Assembly: GCF_008123965.1 (NCBI RefSeq)
Contig: NZ_VSTH01000107.1
Span: 1-45,744 of the forward strand
Length of the DNA stretch: 45,744 bases
From: Bradyrhizobium hipponense
GTDB lineage: Bacteria; Pseudomonadota; Alphaproteobacteria; Rhizobiales; Xanthobacteraceae
Direction: 5' to 3'
In this document: piece by piece, positions 15,630 to 24,304 of the stretch
Numbering within the stretch: the stretch's first letter is position 1
Layout: every line of letters starts with the position of its first letter
The notes under the pieces: model-generated
The model's input: the letters and a program-made list of their open reading frames with translations, nothing else
Database searches by the model: none
Told to the model about the DNA's origin: nothing
Made by a program: the position numbers and the translations under genes

Positions 15630-17237
15630 ATGACGGACAACATCCACAACCTCACCCGCTCCACCGACGACGTGGTCATCGTCGGCGGCGGGCTTGCCGG
15701 ATTGTTCTGCGCGCTGAAACTCGCGCCGCGCCCGGTGACGCTGATTGCGGCGGCGCCGCTCGGACAGGGCGCCTCGTCCGCATGGGCGCAAGGCGGCATC
15801 GCCGCGGCAGTGGCCGAAGGCGACAGCCCGGAGCGACATGCCGCCGACACCGTCGCGGTCGGCGGCGGCATCGTCGACGACAGGGTCGCGCTCGGAATTG
15901 CGCGTGAGGCCGGCTCGCGGATTCACGACCTGCTCGCTTATGGCGTGCCGTTCGACCGCGATCTCGAAGGCCGGCTTGCCGTCGGGCGCGAAGCCGCGCA
16001 TTCGGCGCGGCGCATCGTGCATGTGCGCGGCGACGGCGCAGGTGCGGCGATCATCGCCGCGCTGAGCGAAGCGGTACGCCGCACGCCGTCGATCCGCGTC
16101 ATCGAAGGCTTCGTCGCCGAAGCGCTCCTGACCGGGGACGGCGCCGTCACCGGTCTTCAGCTGCGCGAAGCCGGCAATTTCTCAGCAAGACCGACGATGA
16201 TCGCCTCCCGCGCGGTGGTGCTCGCAACCGGCGGCATCGGCCATCTCTATGGCGTCACCACCAATCCGGTCGAAGCCAGCGGATCCGGACTTGCGATTGC
16301 GGCACGCGCCGGCGCTGACATCGCAGATCCCGAATTCGTGCAATTCCACCCGACCGCGATCATGGTCGGCCGTGACCCGGCGCCGCTTGCGACCGAAGCG
16401 CTGCGCGGCGAAGGCGCGGCGCTGATCAACGGCAATGGCGAGCGCTTCATGACGGCCCGCCACCCGCTCGCCGAGCTTGCCCCGCGCGACATCGTGGCGC
16501 GCGGCGTGTTCGCCGAGATCGCGGCCGGGCGCGGCGTGTTCCTCGATGCGCGAGAAGCGCTGGGGACACGCTTCGCCGAAAAGTTTCCGACCGTATATGC
16601 AAGCTGCATCGCCGCCGGCATCGATCCCGCCACGCAAGCCATCCCGATTGCGCCCGCCGCGCACTACCACATGGGCGGCATCGCGGTTGACGACCACGGC
16701 CGCAGCTCGATCGGCGGGCTCTGGGCCGGCGGCGAGGTGTCGTCCACCGGCGCGCACGGCGCCAACCGGCTCGCTTCCAATTCGCTGCTGGAGGCGGTGG
16801 TCTATGCTGCGCGCATCGCCGATGACATCGCCGGCCGCGCGATCCCCTCGCCTACCCGTCTTCCCGACGTGCTGGTGACGCCGCCTAGCGGAGCACCGGA
16901 CGCGGCCAGCGTGAGGCGGCTGCGAACCATGATGAGTTCTCACGTCGGAGTGGTTCGCGACGGTGACGGCCTTGCGGATGCTGTGCGCACCTTTGCTGCG
17001 CTCGAACAGGAGGCAACAAGCACTGCACTCCGCAACATGGCGACGTCAGCCCTGCTCGTTGCCGCCGCGGCCTGGACGCGGCGCGAGAGCCGCGGCGCGC
17101 ATTTCCGCTCCGACCATCCGGCGGACGCGCCGGCGCTGGCGCAGCGAACCATGACCACGCTTACGGCGGCACGCGAAGTGGCGGAAAGTCTCGCCGATCG
17201 TGCACGGCCGCGCATCGCCCAACCCATGATCGCCTGA
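15630..17237 (+). CDS. nadB: L-aspartate oxidase NadB
   Basis: The 535-residue FAD enzyme oxidises L-aspartate to iminoaspartate, the substrate of NadA. The dinucleotide-binding motif VIVGGGLAGLFCALKL is near residue 16. Further family segments are SAWAQGGIAAAV, RIVHVRGDG, DPEFVQFHPTA, HYHMGGIAVDDHGRSS and GANRLASNSLLEAVV. A shorter C-terminal helical domain follows the capping domain. The ATG at 15630 has GAGGAG upstream. An in-frame ATG at 15588 lies inside the intergenic repeat and is rejected. nadC begins 11 bp after the stop, so the two are cotranscribed. Because iminoaspartate is unstable, coupled expression with nadA is expected. Confidence 0.95.
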   Translation: MTDNIHNLTRSTDDVVIVGGGLAGLFCALKLAPRPVTLIAAAPLGQGASSAWAQGGIAAAVAEGDSPERHAADTVAVGGGIVDDRVALGIAREAGSRIHDLLAYGVPFDRDLEGRLAVGREAAHSARRIVHVRGDGAGAAIIAALSEAVRRTPSIRVIEGFVAEALLTGDGAVTGLQLREAGNFSARPTMIASRAVVLATGGIGHLYGVTTNPVEASGSGLAIAARAGADIADPEFVQFHPTAIMVGRDPAPLATEALRGEGAALINGNGERFMTARHPLAELAPRDIVARGVFAEIAAGRGVFLDAREALGTRFAEKFPTVYASCIAAGIDPATQAIPIAPAAHYHMGGIAVDDHGRSSIGGLWAGGEVSSTGAHGANRLASNSLLEAVVYAARIADDIAGRAIPSPTRLPDVLVTPPSGAPDAASVRRLRTMMSSHVGVVRDGDGLADAVRTFAALEQEATSTALRNMATSALLVAAAAWTRRESRGAHFRSDHPADAPALAQRTMTTLTAAREVAESLADRARPRIAQPMIA

Positions 17238-17248
17238 CGGAGCCTCCG

Positions 17249-18127
17249 ATGATCAGCCCAGTCTCACTGCTCAATCCCGACGCCTTCCTGTCCCCACTCG
17301 CGATCGACGATGCCGTGCATCGCGCGCTCGATGAGGATCTTGGCCGTGCCGGCGACATCACCTCGCTGGCGACGATCCCCGAAGCGACGAAAGCGCAGGC
17401 GATCCTGGTTGCGCGCCAGTCCGGCGTGATCGCCGGACTGCCGCTGGCACTAGCTACGCTGCAAAAGCTGTCGCCCGATATCGAGGTACGTGCGCATGTG
17501 CGCGATGCCGCGCGCGTTGGCCGCGGGCAGCAGGTGCTGACGATCTCTGGGCCCGCGCGCGCCATTCTCACCGCGGAGCGCACTGCGCTGAATTTCGTCG
17601 GCAGGCTGTCGGGTGTCGCCACGCTCACGGCGGACTATGTCCGCCGGACCGAAGGCACCAAAATGCGCATCTGCTGCACGCGCAAGACGACCCCGGGATT
17701 GCGCGCGCTGGAAAAATACGCGGTGCGCTGCGGCGGCGGCTTCAATCACCGCTTCGGCCTCGACGATGCGATCCTGATCAAGGACAATCACATCGCCGTC
17801 GCCGGCGGTATCCGCCCCGTGCTGGAGCGCGCCCGCGCCCATGCCGGCCATCTCGTCAAGATCGAGATCGAGGTCGATACGCTGACGCAGCTGCGCGAGG
17901 TGCTCGACACCGGGCTGGCCGACGCCGTGCTGCTCGACAACATGGACCTTGCGACGCTGCGGGAGGCGGTGCGGCTTGGCGAGGGCCGCGTCGCGCTGGA
18001 GGCGTCCGGGGGCGTCACGCTGGAGTCGATCGCGGCCATCGCGGCGACCGGCGTCGACTATGCCTCATCCGGCGCGCTGACGCATTCCGCGCCAAATTTC
18101 GACTGCGCGCTGGATATCGAGGCGTGA
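17249..18127 (+). CDS. nadC: Nicotinate-nucleotide pyrophosphorylase (quinolinate phosphoribosyltransferase) NadC
   Basis: The 292-residue enzyme converts quinolinate and PRPP to nicotinate mononucleotide, the third step of the pathway. Recognisable parts are the N-terminal ALDEDLGRAGDITS, then ERTALNFVGRLSGVAT, the substrate-binding CTRKTTPGLRALEKYAV, the GGGFNHRFGLDDAILIKDNH region, and C-terminal EASGGVTLESIAAIAATGVD of the barrel. Length is normal for the family. GGAG precedes the ATG by 7 bases. It is the last gene of nadABC. A palindromic repeat lies just downstream and may serve as the transcript end. Confidence 0.96.
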   Translation: MISPVSLLNPDAFLSPLAIDDAVHRALDEDLGRAGDITSLATIPEATKAQAILVARQSGVIAGLPLALATLQKLSPDIEVRAHVRDAARVGRGQQVLTISGPARAILTAERTALNFVGRLSGVATLTADYVRRTEGTKMRICCTRKTTPGLRALEKYAVRCGGGFNHRFGLDDAILIKDNHIAVAGGIRPVLERARAHAGHLVKIEIEVDTLTQLREVLDTGLADAVLLDNMDLATLREAVRLGEGRVALEASGGVTLESIAAIAATGVDYASSGALTHSAPNFDCALDIEA

Positions 18128-18144
18128 TGGGTGCCGCCCTTTCC

Positions 18145-18228
18145 GTCATGGCCGGGCTTGTCCCGGCTATCCACGCCTCGCCGCGCGGCACGAAGAACGT
18201 GGATGCCCGGGACAAGCCCGGGCATGAC
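18145..18228. repeat. Palindromic repeat (GTCATGSCCGGGCTTGTCCCGG family), copy 1
   Basis: Long imperfect palindrome between convergent nadC and the cell-wall hydrolase gene, with related arms GTCATGGCCGGGCTTG and CAAGCCCGGGCATGAC. Other copies lie at 27563-27591 and 39628-39712. It probably acts as a bidirectional hairpin at the ends of both genes. Confidence 0.8.
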
Positions 18229-18268
18229 GACCTCTTCCGAATGCGCCCGCAAGCGAGGTGAAGCAAAC

Positions 18269-19735
18269 CTACCGCCGCTCTATCGCGCCCATCTCGGCGG
18301 AGCTCCTGGCTTCCTGCGCGAGCTCCGCCGAGAGCGCTGCGGTCTGCGCCGGGGTGCCCCAGCTCGGCTCCTCGCTGCCGTCGCCCCAGTTGCGCGGCCG
18401 ATAGAAGGTGTGGACGCCGAACTTGTACATCTTCTTCATCTCGGCGACCCAGGACGGACGCACCCAATAGGCGTGATAGTGCGTGGATTTGCCGACTTCG
18501 GGCAGCCAGATCTGGCCGTCCAACATCGCCTTCGAAATCTTCTTGGCGCGCCCCCACATCTCGGGCTCGCGGATCACGTCGGGATTGTTGTCGCAGGCGA
18601 AGGTGAACTGGCAGGCAAAATGGCGATACTTGTTCTGATAGACCACGCCGCACACGGTGTCCGGATATTTGCCGGAGAACACACGGTTCATCACCACTTG
18701 GGCGACCGCCATCTGTCCGCGCACCGCTTCGCCGCGGGATTCGAAATAGACCGCCTCGGCGAGGCACTTCTCGGACTTCGCGCGAGACTTTTCGTCGAGC
18801 GCGAGCCGTTCCGCCGGTGACCTGGCGCGCTGGTTGTCGACGTTGACCTCGCCCTTCGGCGCGACGCTTTCGCCGCTTTCGGCCTCCTTGGCAATGTCCT
18901 CCGACGGTGGCGACAGCGAGGCGGTCACCTTCATGTCGGGGTCGGGCATCACGATCAGCGGCTCGGCACCGGGTTGCCAGCTCTCGATGCTCTCGAGCGA
19001 GCCGCCGAGCGAGGAGCTGCCGAAGAACAGGTTCGACGTCTTCACGCTGAAGGGATCGCGCGGCGGCGCGGCCGGTGCGGCGGTCCGCTTCAGCGCCTCC
19101 AGTGGCTGAACCGCGAATGCGCGCGCGGTGTCACTGGCCTCTGGCGCAACGGAATATTGCGGCAGTGGCGGCGCGCGCAGCGCTTCCTGGAGCTCGGGAT
19201 CGAGCGCGGCTGCGGATTCCGGCGACATCGCCTGCGGCAATGCTGCAGTCTTGGCGCCGAACACCGAGCTGTTGGAGGTCGCGGGATCTTGCTGCGCGGG
19301 CGTGGGCGGCGCGGCCGTCTCGGCAGGCCCGGGCGCCGGTGTCGCCGCGGCAAGGCGGTCACCCTTCATCGAGCGATCGACCTTGGGAAAGTCAGAGGCC
19401 TGGTAGCGCGGCGGCGCCTGCAGCGCCGGATTGCGCGTGATGGAGCCGGTGACATCGCGGCTATCGAGGCTTGCGAGGCGAACCATCGGGCTCTGCGGAA
19501 CCGAGGTCCCGATCGGGCGGGAAAAACTGTAGGTGGCAAGCTGAATCGAGGACGCCGCAGAAAACACCTGCTTCTGCCAGCGCTCGGCGACGCCGGGCTG
19601 ACGCGCCAGCAGCGAAGCAATGTCCTGATAGCCGGTCTCCCTCGGCATCAATGCGAAGATGCAGAGACCGATGCCGAAGGACGCGAACCGCGCGCCCTTC
19701 GGATGGTTACGCAACAAAAACATCGATACGCTCAC
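18269..19735 (-). CDS. SleB-type cell wall hydrolase (Hydrolase_2)
   Basis: The 488-residue protein has an N-terminal hydrophobic segment (FGIGLCIFALMP), likely a membrane anchor or signal. A long Ala/Pro/Ser-rich low-complexity region runs over about residues 90-300. The C-terminal catalytic domain starts near CLAEAVYFESRGEAVRGQ and continues through VAQVVMNRVFSG, TVCGVVYQN and CQFTFACD. That AVYFE-R-E pattern is typical of SleB/CwlJ-type lytic transglycosylases, which cut peptidoglycan. In non-sporing bacteria they serve in wall remodelling. The start may be GTG at 19735 or ATG at 19723; neither has a clear ribosome site. It is convergent with nadC. Confidence 0.88.
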   Translation of the reverse strand: MSVSMFLLRNHPKGARFASFGIGLCIFALMPRETGYQDIASLLARQPGVAERWQKQVFSAASSIQLATYSFSRPIGTSVPQSPMVRLASLDSRDVTGSITRNPALQAPPRYQASDFPKVDRSMKGDRLAAATPAPGPAETAAPPTPAQQDPATSNSSVFGAKTAALPQAMSPESAAALDPELQEALRAPPLPQYSVAPEASDTARAFAVQPLEALKRTAAPAAPPRDPFSVKTSNLFFGSSSLGGSLESIESWQPGAEPLIVMPDPDMKVTASLSPPSEDIAKEAESGESVAPKGEVNVDNQRARSPAERLALDEKSRAKSEKCLAEAVYFESRGEAVRGQMAVAQVVMNRVFSGKYPDTVCGVVYQNKYRHFACQFTFACDNNPDVIREPEMWGRAKKISKAMLDGQIWLPEVGKSTHYHAYWVRPSWVAEMKKMYKFGVHTFYRPRNWGDGSEEPSWGTPAQTAALSAELAQEARSSAEMGAIERR

Positions 19736-20010
19736 GCTACGCTTACGCTAGAGGATCGAGCCGCAGTACATCCGTGCAATTCGATCTTTATCGTAAGTAT
19801 CTAATTTAGGTTGCCGGGGCGTTAATCGACGTTGCGCACGAAGCACACTCAAGCGATCGCTGATGTTTTCACGGGGCGATTGCGTGCGTTGGTAAATTTC
19901 CGCCGACGCGAAACGGTAAACAAGCGGTCAACGCCAATGGTGAAGGAACTCTTGCGTGCACGTATCATTACGGGACGCGCGCGGTTCCCGATGTTGCACG
20001 AAGTCCACAT
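19736..20010. other. Intergenic stretch upstream of the hydrolase gene
   Basis: AT-richer segments around 19770-19810 fit a promoter region for the minus-strand hydrolase. No small gene with a good ribosome site and no defined operator was seen. Confidence 0.4.
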
Positions 20011-20097
20011 CGTCATTGCGAGGAGCTCTTGCGACGAAGCAATCCAGACTGCTGCCGCGGAGAGATTCTGGATTGCTTCGCTACGCTCGCAACGACG
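20011..20097. repeat. Palindromic repeat (CGTCATTGCGAGGAGC family)
   Basis: Imperfect inverted repeat starting CGTCATTGCGAGGAGC and ending GCTCGCAACGACG, with inner arms GAAGCAATCCAGA and TCTGGATTGCTTC. The window's last bases (from 45726) begin the same family. Confidence 0.8.
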
Positions 20098-20124
20098 GTG
20101 TGGCGAGAGTGTCGCCTCAAATGA

Positions 20125-20152
20125 AAAGAGGCGGGCTTGGACCCGCCTCTTT
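20125..20152 (-). terminator. Rho-independent terminator of ppdK
   Basis: Perfect 11-bp stem AAAGAGGCGGG / CCCGCCTCTTT with a 6-base loop, followed on the minus strand by TCATTT after the TTT of the stem. It lies 25 bp past the ppdK stop. Confidence 0.85.
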
Positions 20153-20177
20153 GCATTCAACGTTTCAACTCTTCGTC

Positions 20178-23129
20178 TTACGCCTGGCTCGCAACCGCCT
20201 TGCCGAGCGCGGCTTGCGCGGCGGCCAGACGTGCGATCGGCACGCGGTAGGGCGAGCAGGAGACGTAGTCGAGGCCGATCGTGTGGCAGAACGCGACCGA
20301 CGCCGGATCGCCGCCGTGCTCGCCGCAAATGCCGACCTTGAGCGAGGGACGCGTCTTGCGGCCGCGTGCAACGCCGATCTTGACAAGCTCGCCGACGCCT
20401 TCCTGGTCGAGCGCGACGAAAGGATCGATCGGGAGAATCCCCTTGGTCACATAGGTCCCGAGGAAGCTCGCCGCATCGTCGCGACTGATGCCGTAGGTGG
20501 TCTGCGTCAGATCGTTGGTGCCGAAGGAGAAGAACTCCGCCGACTGCGCGATCTCGGCCGCGAGCAGGCAGGCGCGCGGCAGCTCGATCATGGTGCCGAC
20601 CTGATAGGCGAGCTTGGTGTTGGTGTCGCGCATCACCGCCTTCGCGGTGGCGTCGATGCGCGCCTTGACGAGGTCGAGCTCCATCTTGGTCGCGATCAGC
20701 GGCACCATCACCTCGAGGCCCACGGCCTTGCCGGTTCGCTTCTCGGCCTCGACAGCGGCTTCGAAGATCGCACGCGCCTGCATCTCGGCGATCTCCGGAT
20801 AGGCGATCGCGATACGGCAGCCGCGGAATCCGAGCATCGGATTGAACTCCGACAACTCGCGCGCGCGGTCGGCCAAACGCCTGGGATCGGTGTTCATGGC
20901 GCGCGCCACTTCCTCGACCTCGGCATGGGTGTGCGGCAGGAACTCGTGCAACGGCGGATCCAGCAAGCGGATCGTGACGGGCAGGCCCTTCATGATCTCG
21001 AACAGCTCGACGAAGTCGGCACGCTGCATCGGCAGCAGCTTGGCAAGTGCGGCACGGCGCGACTGCTCGTCCTCGGAGAGGATCATCTCGCGCACCGTGC
21101 GGATGCGCGTCTCCTCGAAGAACATGTGCTCGGTGCGGCACAGACCGATGCCTTCCGCGCCGAACTTGATCGCGGTGCGGGCGTCCTCGGGCGTGTCGGC
21201 ATTGACACGGACGCCGATCTTGCGGACCTGGTCGGCCCAGTTCATTAGCGTGCCGAACTCGCCGGAGAGCTCCGGCTCGATCATCGGCATGCGGCCGGCA
21301 AGCACCTGGCCGAGCGAGCCGTCGATGGTGATGACGTCGCCGGTCTTGAAGGTGCGCGAGCCGATGCTCATGGTGCCGCGGCCGTAATCGACGCGGATGG
21401 TGCCGCAGCCGGAGACGCAGGGCTTGCCCATGCCGCGCGCGACCACCGCCGCGTGCGAGGTCATCCCGCCGCGGGTGGTCAAGATGCCTTCAGCGGCGTG
21501 CATGCCGTGGATGTCTTCGGGGCTGGTCTCGATCCGAACCAGAATGACCTTGCGCCCGTCGCCCTGAAGCTTTGCCGCTTCATCCGAAGAGAACACGATC
21601 TCGCCGGAGGCAGCACCGGGCGAGGCCGGCAGGCCGGTCGCGATCACGTCGCGCTTGGCGTCGGGATCGATGGTCGGATGCAGCAGCTGATCGAGCGAGG
21701 CCGGATCGATCCGCGTCACCGCTTCCTTCTTGGTGATCAGGCCTTCATTGGCGAGCTCGATGGCGATGCGCAGCGCCGCCTTGGCGGTACGCTTGCCGCC
21801 GCGGGTCTGCAGCATCCAGAGCTTGCCCTGCTCGACCGTGAACTCCATGTCCTGCATGTCGCGGTAGTGCTTTTCGAGCAGCGTGTAGATCCGCGTCAGC
21901 TCCTTGAAGGCCTCCGGCATCGCCGATTCCATCGACGCCTTGTCGGAGCCCGACTCCTTCCGCGCGTCCTCGGTGATGTCCTGCGGCGTGCGGATGCCCG
22001 CCACCACATCTTCACCCTGCGCGTTGATCAGGAACTCGCCGTAGAGCTTGCTCTCGCCGGTCGAGGGATTGCGGGTGAAGGCAACGCCGGTGGCCGACGT
22101 CTCGCCCATGTTGCCGAACACCATCGCCTGCACGTTGACCGCGGTGCCCCAGGATTCCGGAATGTCGTGCAGCTTGCGGTAAGTCACCGCGCGCGTGTTC
22201 ATCCAGGAGGAGAATACGGCACCAATCGCGCCCCAGAGCTGGTCGTGCGGATCCTGCGGAAAATCCTTGCCGATCTCGCGCGCGACAGCGTCCTTGTACT
22301 TGCCGACCAGTTCGACCCAGTCCTCGGCGGACAGATCGGTGTCGAGCGTGTAGCCCTGGCTGTCCTTGAAGGTATCGAGGATCTCCTCGAAGTGATGATG
22401 CTCGAACCCGAGCACCACGTCGGAATACATGGTGATGAAGCGACGATAGCTGTCATAGGCGAAGCGGCGATCGCCCGAGAGCTCCGACAGCGCTTCCACC
22501 GTCTCGTCGTTGAGGCCGAGATTGAGCACGGTGTCCATCATGCCCGGCATCGAGGCGCGGCCGCCGGAGCGCACCGAGACCAGCAGCGGGTTCTTGCCGT
22601 CACCGAACACCTTGCCGGTCAACTTGCCGACATAGTCGAGCGCCTTCTCAACCTGCGACTGCAGCTCTTTCGGATAACTCTTGTCGTGTGCGTAGAAGTA
22701 GGTGCAGACCGAGGTCGGGATGGTGAAGCCCGGCGGCACCGGCAGGCCGAGATTGGCCATCTCGGCGAGGTTGGCGCCCTTGCCGCCGAGCAGGTCGCGC
22801 ATCTCGGCACTGCCCTCGGCCTTGCCGTCACCGAACGTATAGACCCACTTGCCCGCCTTGACCGCGACGGGCGCCGCCTTGCCTGGTGCTGGCTTGATGG
22901 GCGCGGTTTTGGCGGCAACCTTCGGCACAGCCGGCTTGGTCGCAGACTTCGCGGCGGGCTTGATAGCCGGCTTGGCAACGGGCTTCGCAGCTGGTTTGGC
23001 GACCGGTTTCGAGGCGCTCTTCGGAAGCGCCTTGCGAGCCGGCGGCGCAGCTTTCGCCTTGGCGGAGGACTTTGATTTCGCTGGCATTTTCGCTGGAGTT
23101 TTATTGGGCTTCGAGGCGGCTTTGGCCAT
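20178..23129 (-). CDS. ppdK: Pyruvate, phosphate dikinase with Lys/Ala/Pro-rich N-terminal tail
   Basis: The 983-residue enzyme interconverts pyruvate, ATP and phosphate with PEP, AMP and pyrophosphate. The ATP-grasp domain starts at about residue 94 (KWVYTFGDG). The central swivelling domain carries the phosphorylated His559 in GGMTSHAAVVARGMG, with Thr557 two residues before it, the position of the regulatory Thr. The C-terminal PEP/pyruvate barrel ends with KVGICGEHGGDP and CSPYRVPIARLA. The family is usually about 880-900 residues; the extra length is a tail of about 93 residues made of repeated KPA/AKP units. The ATG at 23129 is chosen because it begins that tail; an upstream in-frame start at 23240 is less likely. 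A terminator follows the stop. Confidence 0.95.
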   Translation of the reverse strand: MAKAASKPNKTPAKMPAKSKSSAKAKAAPPARKALPKSASKPVAKPAAKPVAKPAIKPAAKSATKPAVPKVAAKTAPIKPAPGKAAPVAVKAGKWVYTFGDGKAEGSAEMRDLLGGKGANLAEMANLGLPVPPGFTIPTSVCTYFYAHDKSYPKELQSQVEKALDYVGKLTGKVFGDGKNPLLVSVRSGGRASMPGMMDTVLNLGLNDETVEALSELSGDRRFAYDSYRRFITMYSDVVLGFEHHHFEEILDTFKDSQGYTLDTDLSAEDWVELVGKYKDAVAREIGKDFPQDPHDQLWGAIGAVFSSWMNTRAVTYRKLHDIPESWGTAVNVQAMVFGNMGETSATGVAFTRNPSTGESKLYGEFLINAQGEDVVAGIRTPQDITEDARKESGSDKASMESAMPEAFKELTRIYTLLEKHYRDMQDMEFTVEQGKLWMLQTRGGKRTAKAALRIAIELANEGLITKKEAVTRIDPASLDQLLHPTIDPDAKRDVIATGLPASPGAASGEIVFSSDEAAKLQGDGRKVILVRIETSPEDIHGMHAAEGILTTRGGMTSHAAVVARGMGKPCVSGCGTIRVDYGRGTMSIGSRTFKTGDVITIDGSLGQVLAGRMPMIEPELSGEFGTLMNWADQVRKIGVRVNADTPEDARTAIKFGAEGIGLCRTEHMFFEETRIRTVREMILSEDEQSRRAALAKLLPMQRADFVELFEIMKGLPVTIRLLDPPLHEFLPHTHAEVEEVARAMNTDPRRLADRARELSEFNPMLGFRGCRIAIAYPEIAEMQARAIFEAAVEAEKRTGKAVGLEVMVPLIATKMELDLVKARIDATAKAVMRDTNTKLAYQVGTMIELPRACLLAAEIAQSAEFFSFGTNDLTQTTYGISRDDAASFLGTYVTKGILPIDPFVALDQEGVGELVKIGVARGRKTRPSLKVGICGEHGGDPASVAFCHTIGLDYVSCSPYRVPIARLAAAQAALGKAVASQA

Positions 23130-23224
23130 AGCTTGCACACAACCTGCGAGAGGAATGGGAAATCGCGCGCTTACACCACTTTGGGCGGGCGCGCGCAAGT
23201 CGAAGAGTTCCGGAAAATGAAGGC

Positions 23225-23380
23225 CTAGAGATGGAGCCACTTCAATAATCCGAGCCCGATCGCACCATTTATGATGAGAAAGATCGCGACGATCAGATTG
23301 AGGAGCCGCGGCATGATCAGGATGAGCACGCCCGCAATCAGCGATAGGATTGGCGAAATGTGGGCGACGGTGATGTGCAT
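23225..23380 (-). CDS. DUF3096 family small membrane protein
   Basis: This 51-residue protein was read directly on the minus strand. It starts MHITVAHISPILSLIAG and has two hydrophobic segments around MPRLLN, ending LLKWLHL. The pattern HI-PILSLIAGVLILIMPRLLN matches DUF3096, a family of tiny inner-membrane proteins of unknown role. It lies 95 bp upstream of ppdK on the same strand, so readthrough into ppdK is possible. The ribosome site is weak (AGAAAGA), so the call rests on protein similarity. Confidence 0.75.
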   Translation of the reverse strand: MHITVAHISPILSLIAGVLILIMPRLLNLIVAIFLIINGAIGLGLLKWLHL

Positions 23381-23602
23381 GAATTATCTTTCTGTGGCTT
23401 GGGTAGCGTGAGGCGAATCGCGGGGCAGATCATAGCGGACCGGGTTCCGCGGGGAGAGACGCGTTAGGGGTGGCGCGGGTTCCACGCTTCGCGAAAACTG
23501 CCTGAAATTGCCTCGAATGTGGCCGCGCGTTTGCCGGAACATTGCCTGGACGCATGCATTGGCAACTAGTCGCGCCACTGGCGCTTCCCGAAAATCACGT
23601 CG

Positions 23603-23608
23603 AAGGAG
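23603..23608 (+). promoter_or_regulatory. Ribosome binding site deciding the DUF1236 start
   Basis: AAGGAG lies 6 bases before the ATG at 23615. This favours that start over an in-frame TTG at 23609, which would sit directly against the site. Confidence 0.75.
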
Positions 23609-23614
23609 TTGCCT

Positions 23615-23968
23615 ATGCGGAACAGGATTCTTGCTCTTGCAGCGCTCGCGGCCGCGATTGGCTCGCCGGTCGTAGCGCAGGCGCAAAGCGATGTCACGGT
23701 GGGCCGCGCGCCCGCCGTGGTCGACAGCGGCCCGACCATCGCGGTCGAACAACGGCCGGCTTTCCGCGACTATGTCGTCGAACAACGTGTGCCGGCTTTC
23801 AGCATTCCGGGTCGCGTGGTGGTCGGTGCCACCTTGCCTGATGTCGGCGTCACTTATTATGACGTCCCGCAGCGTTTCGGCGCCACCACCTACCGCTACA
23901 CCGTCGTGAACGGCGAAACCGTGTTGGTCGAGCCGCGCTCGCGGCGCATCGTCGAGGTGCTGGACTAA
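23615..23968 (+). CDS. DUF1236 domain exported protein
   Basis: The 117-residue protein has a signal peptide (MRNRILALAALAAAIGSPVVAQA) and a mature part containing two similar short segments, RPAFRDYVVEQRVPAFSI and then VVVGATLPDVGVTYYDVP. It ends with YRYTVVNGETVLVEPRSRRIVEVLD, the usual C-terminus of DUF1236 domains. The family is periplasmic and of unknown function, abundant in Rhizobiales. A GC hairpin with six T residues lies about 70 bp after the stop. Confidence 0.88.
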   Translation: MRNRILALAALAAAIGSPVVAQAQSDVTVGRAPAVVDSGPTIAVEQRPAFRDYVVEQRVPAFSIPGRVVVGATLPDVGVTYYDVPQRFGATTYRYTVVNGETVLVEPRSRRIVEVLD

Positions 23969-24039
23969 TTCAGTTCAACTCGATGTCCGGCGCGCCGATC
24001 GAGACTGGCGCATGCAGTATAAATCGGACATCAGGCCCT

Positions 24040-24073
24040 GCCCGGTCCTCCCCCCGCCGGGCGGGGCTTTTTT
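24040..24073 (+). terminator. Terminator after the DUF1236 gene
   Basis: GC-rich inverted sequence GCCCGG (24040-24045) and CCGGGC (24057-24062), or alternatively CCCCGC/GCGGGG, then a T6 run at 24068-24073. The right half lies within the 92-bp tandem repeat unit, so a second copy of the right arm and T-run occurs at 24149-24165 without a matching left arm. Confidence 0.7.
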
Positions 24074-24240
24074 GCCTTACGCTCACCACCGTCATTCCGG
24101 GACATGCCGAAGGCGTGGGCCCGGAATCCATCGGGCCACAGCGCATGACCGGGCGGGGCTTTTTTGCCTTACGCTCACCACCGTCATTCCGGGACATGCC
24201 GAAGGCGTGGGCCCGGAATCCATCGGGCCACAGCGCATGA
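24057..24240. repeat. Perfect 92-bp direct tandem duplication
   Basis: Bases 24057-24148 are repeated without a mismatch at 24149-24240. The unit begins CCGGGCGGGGCTTTTTTG and includes half of a palindromic intergenic repeat (GTCATTCCGGGACATGCC). The duplication fills the gap between the convergent DUF1236 and glyS genes and looks recent. Confidence 0.93.
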
Positions 24241-24304
24241 CGATGAATGGACTCCGGGCTCGCGCTTCGCGCGCCCGGGAATGACAGGCTAAATTGTTGC
24301 GCAG

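Noticed and set aside
19832..20341. Possible plus-strand gene of 169 residues
   Set aside because: It runs through a palindromic repeat, a terminator and the antisense of ppdK, with no recognisable protein features.
24057..24240. CRISPR-like direct repeats
   Set aside because: There are only two units, directly adjacent without spacers. It is a simple tandem duplication.
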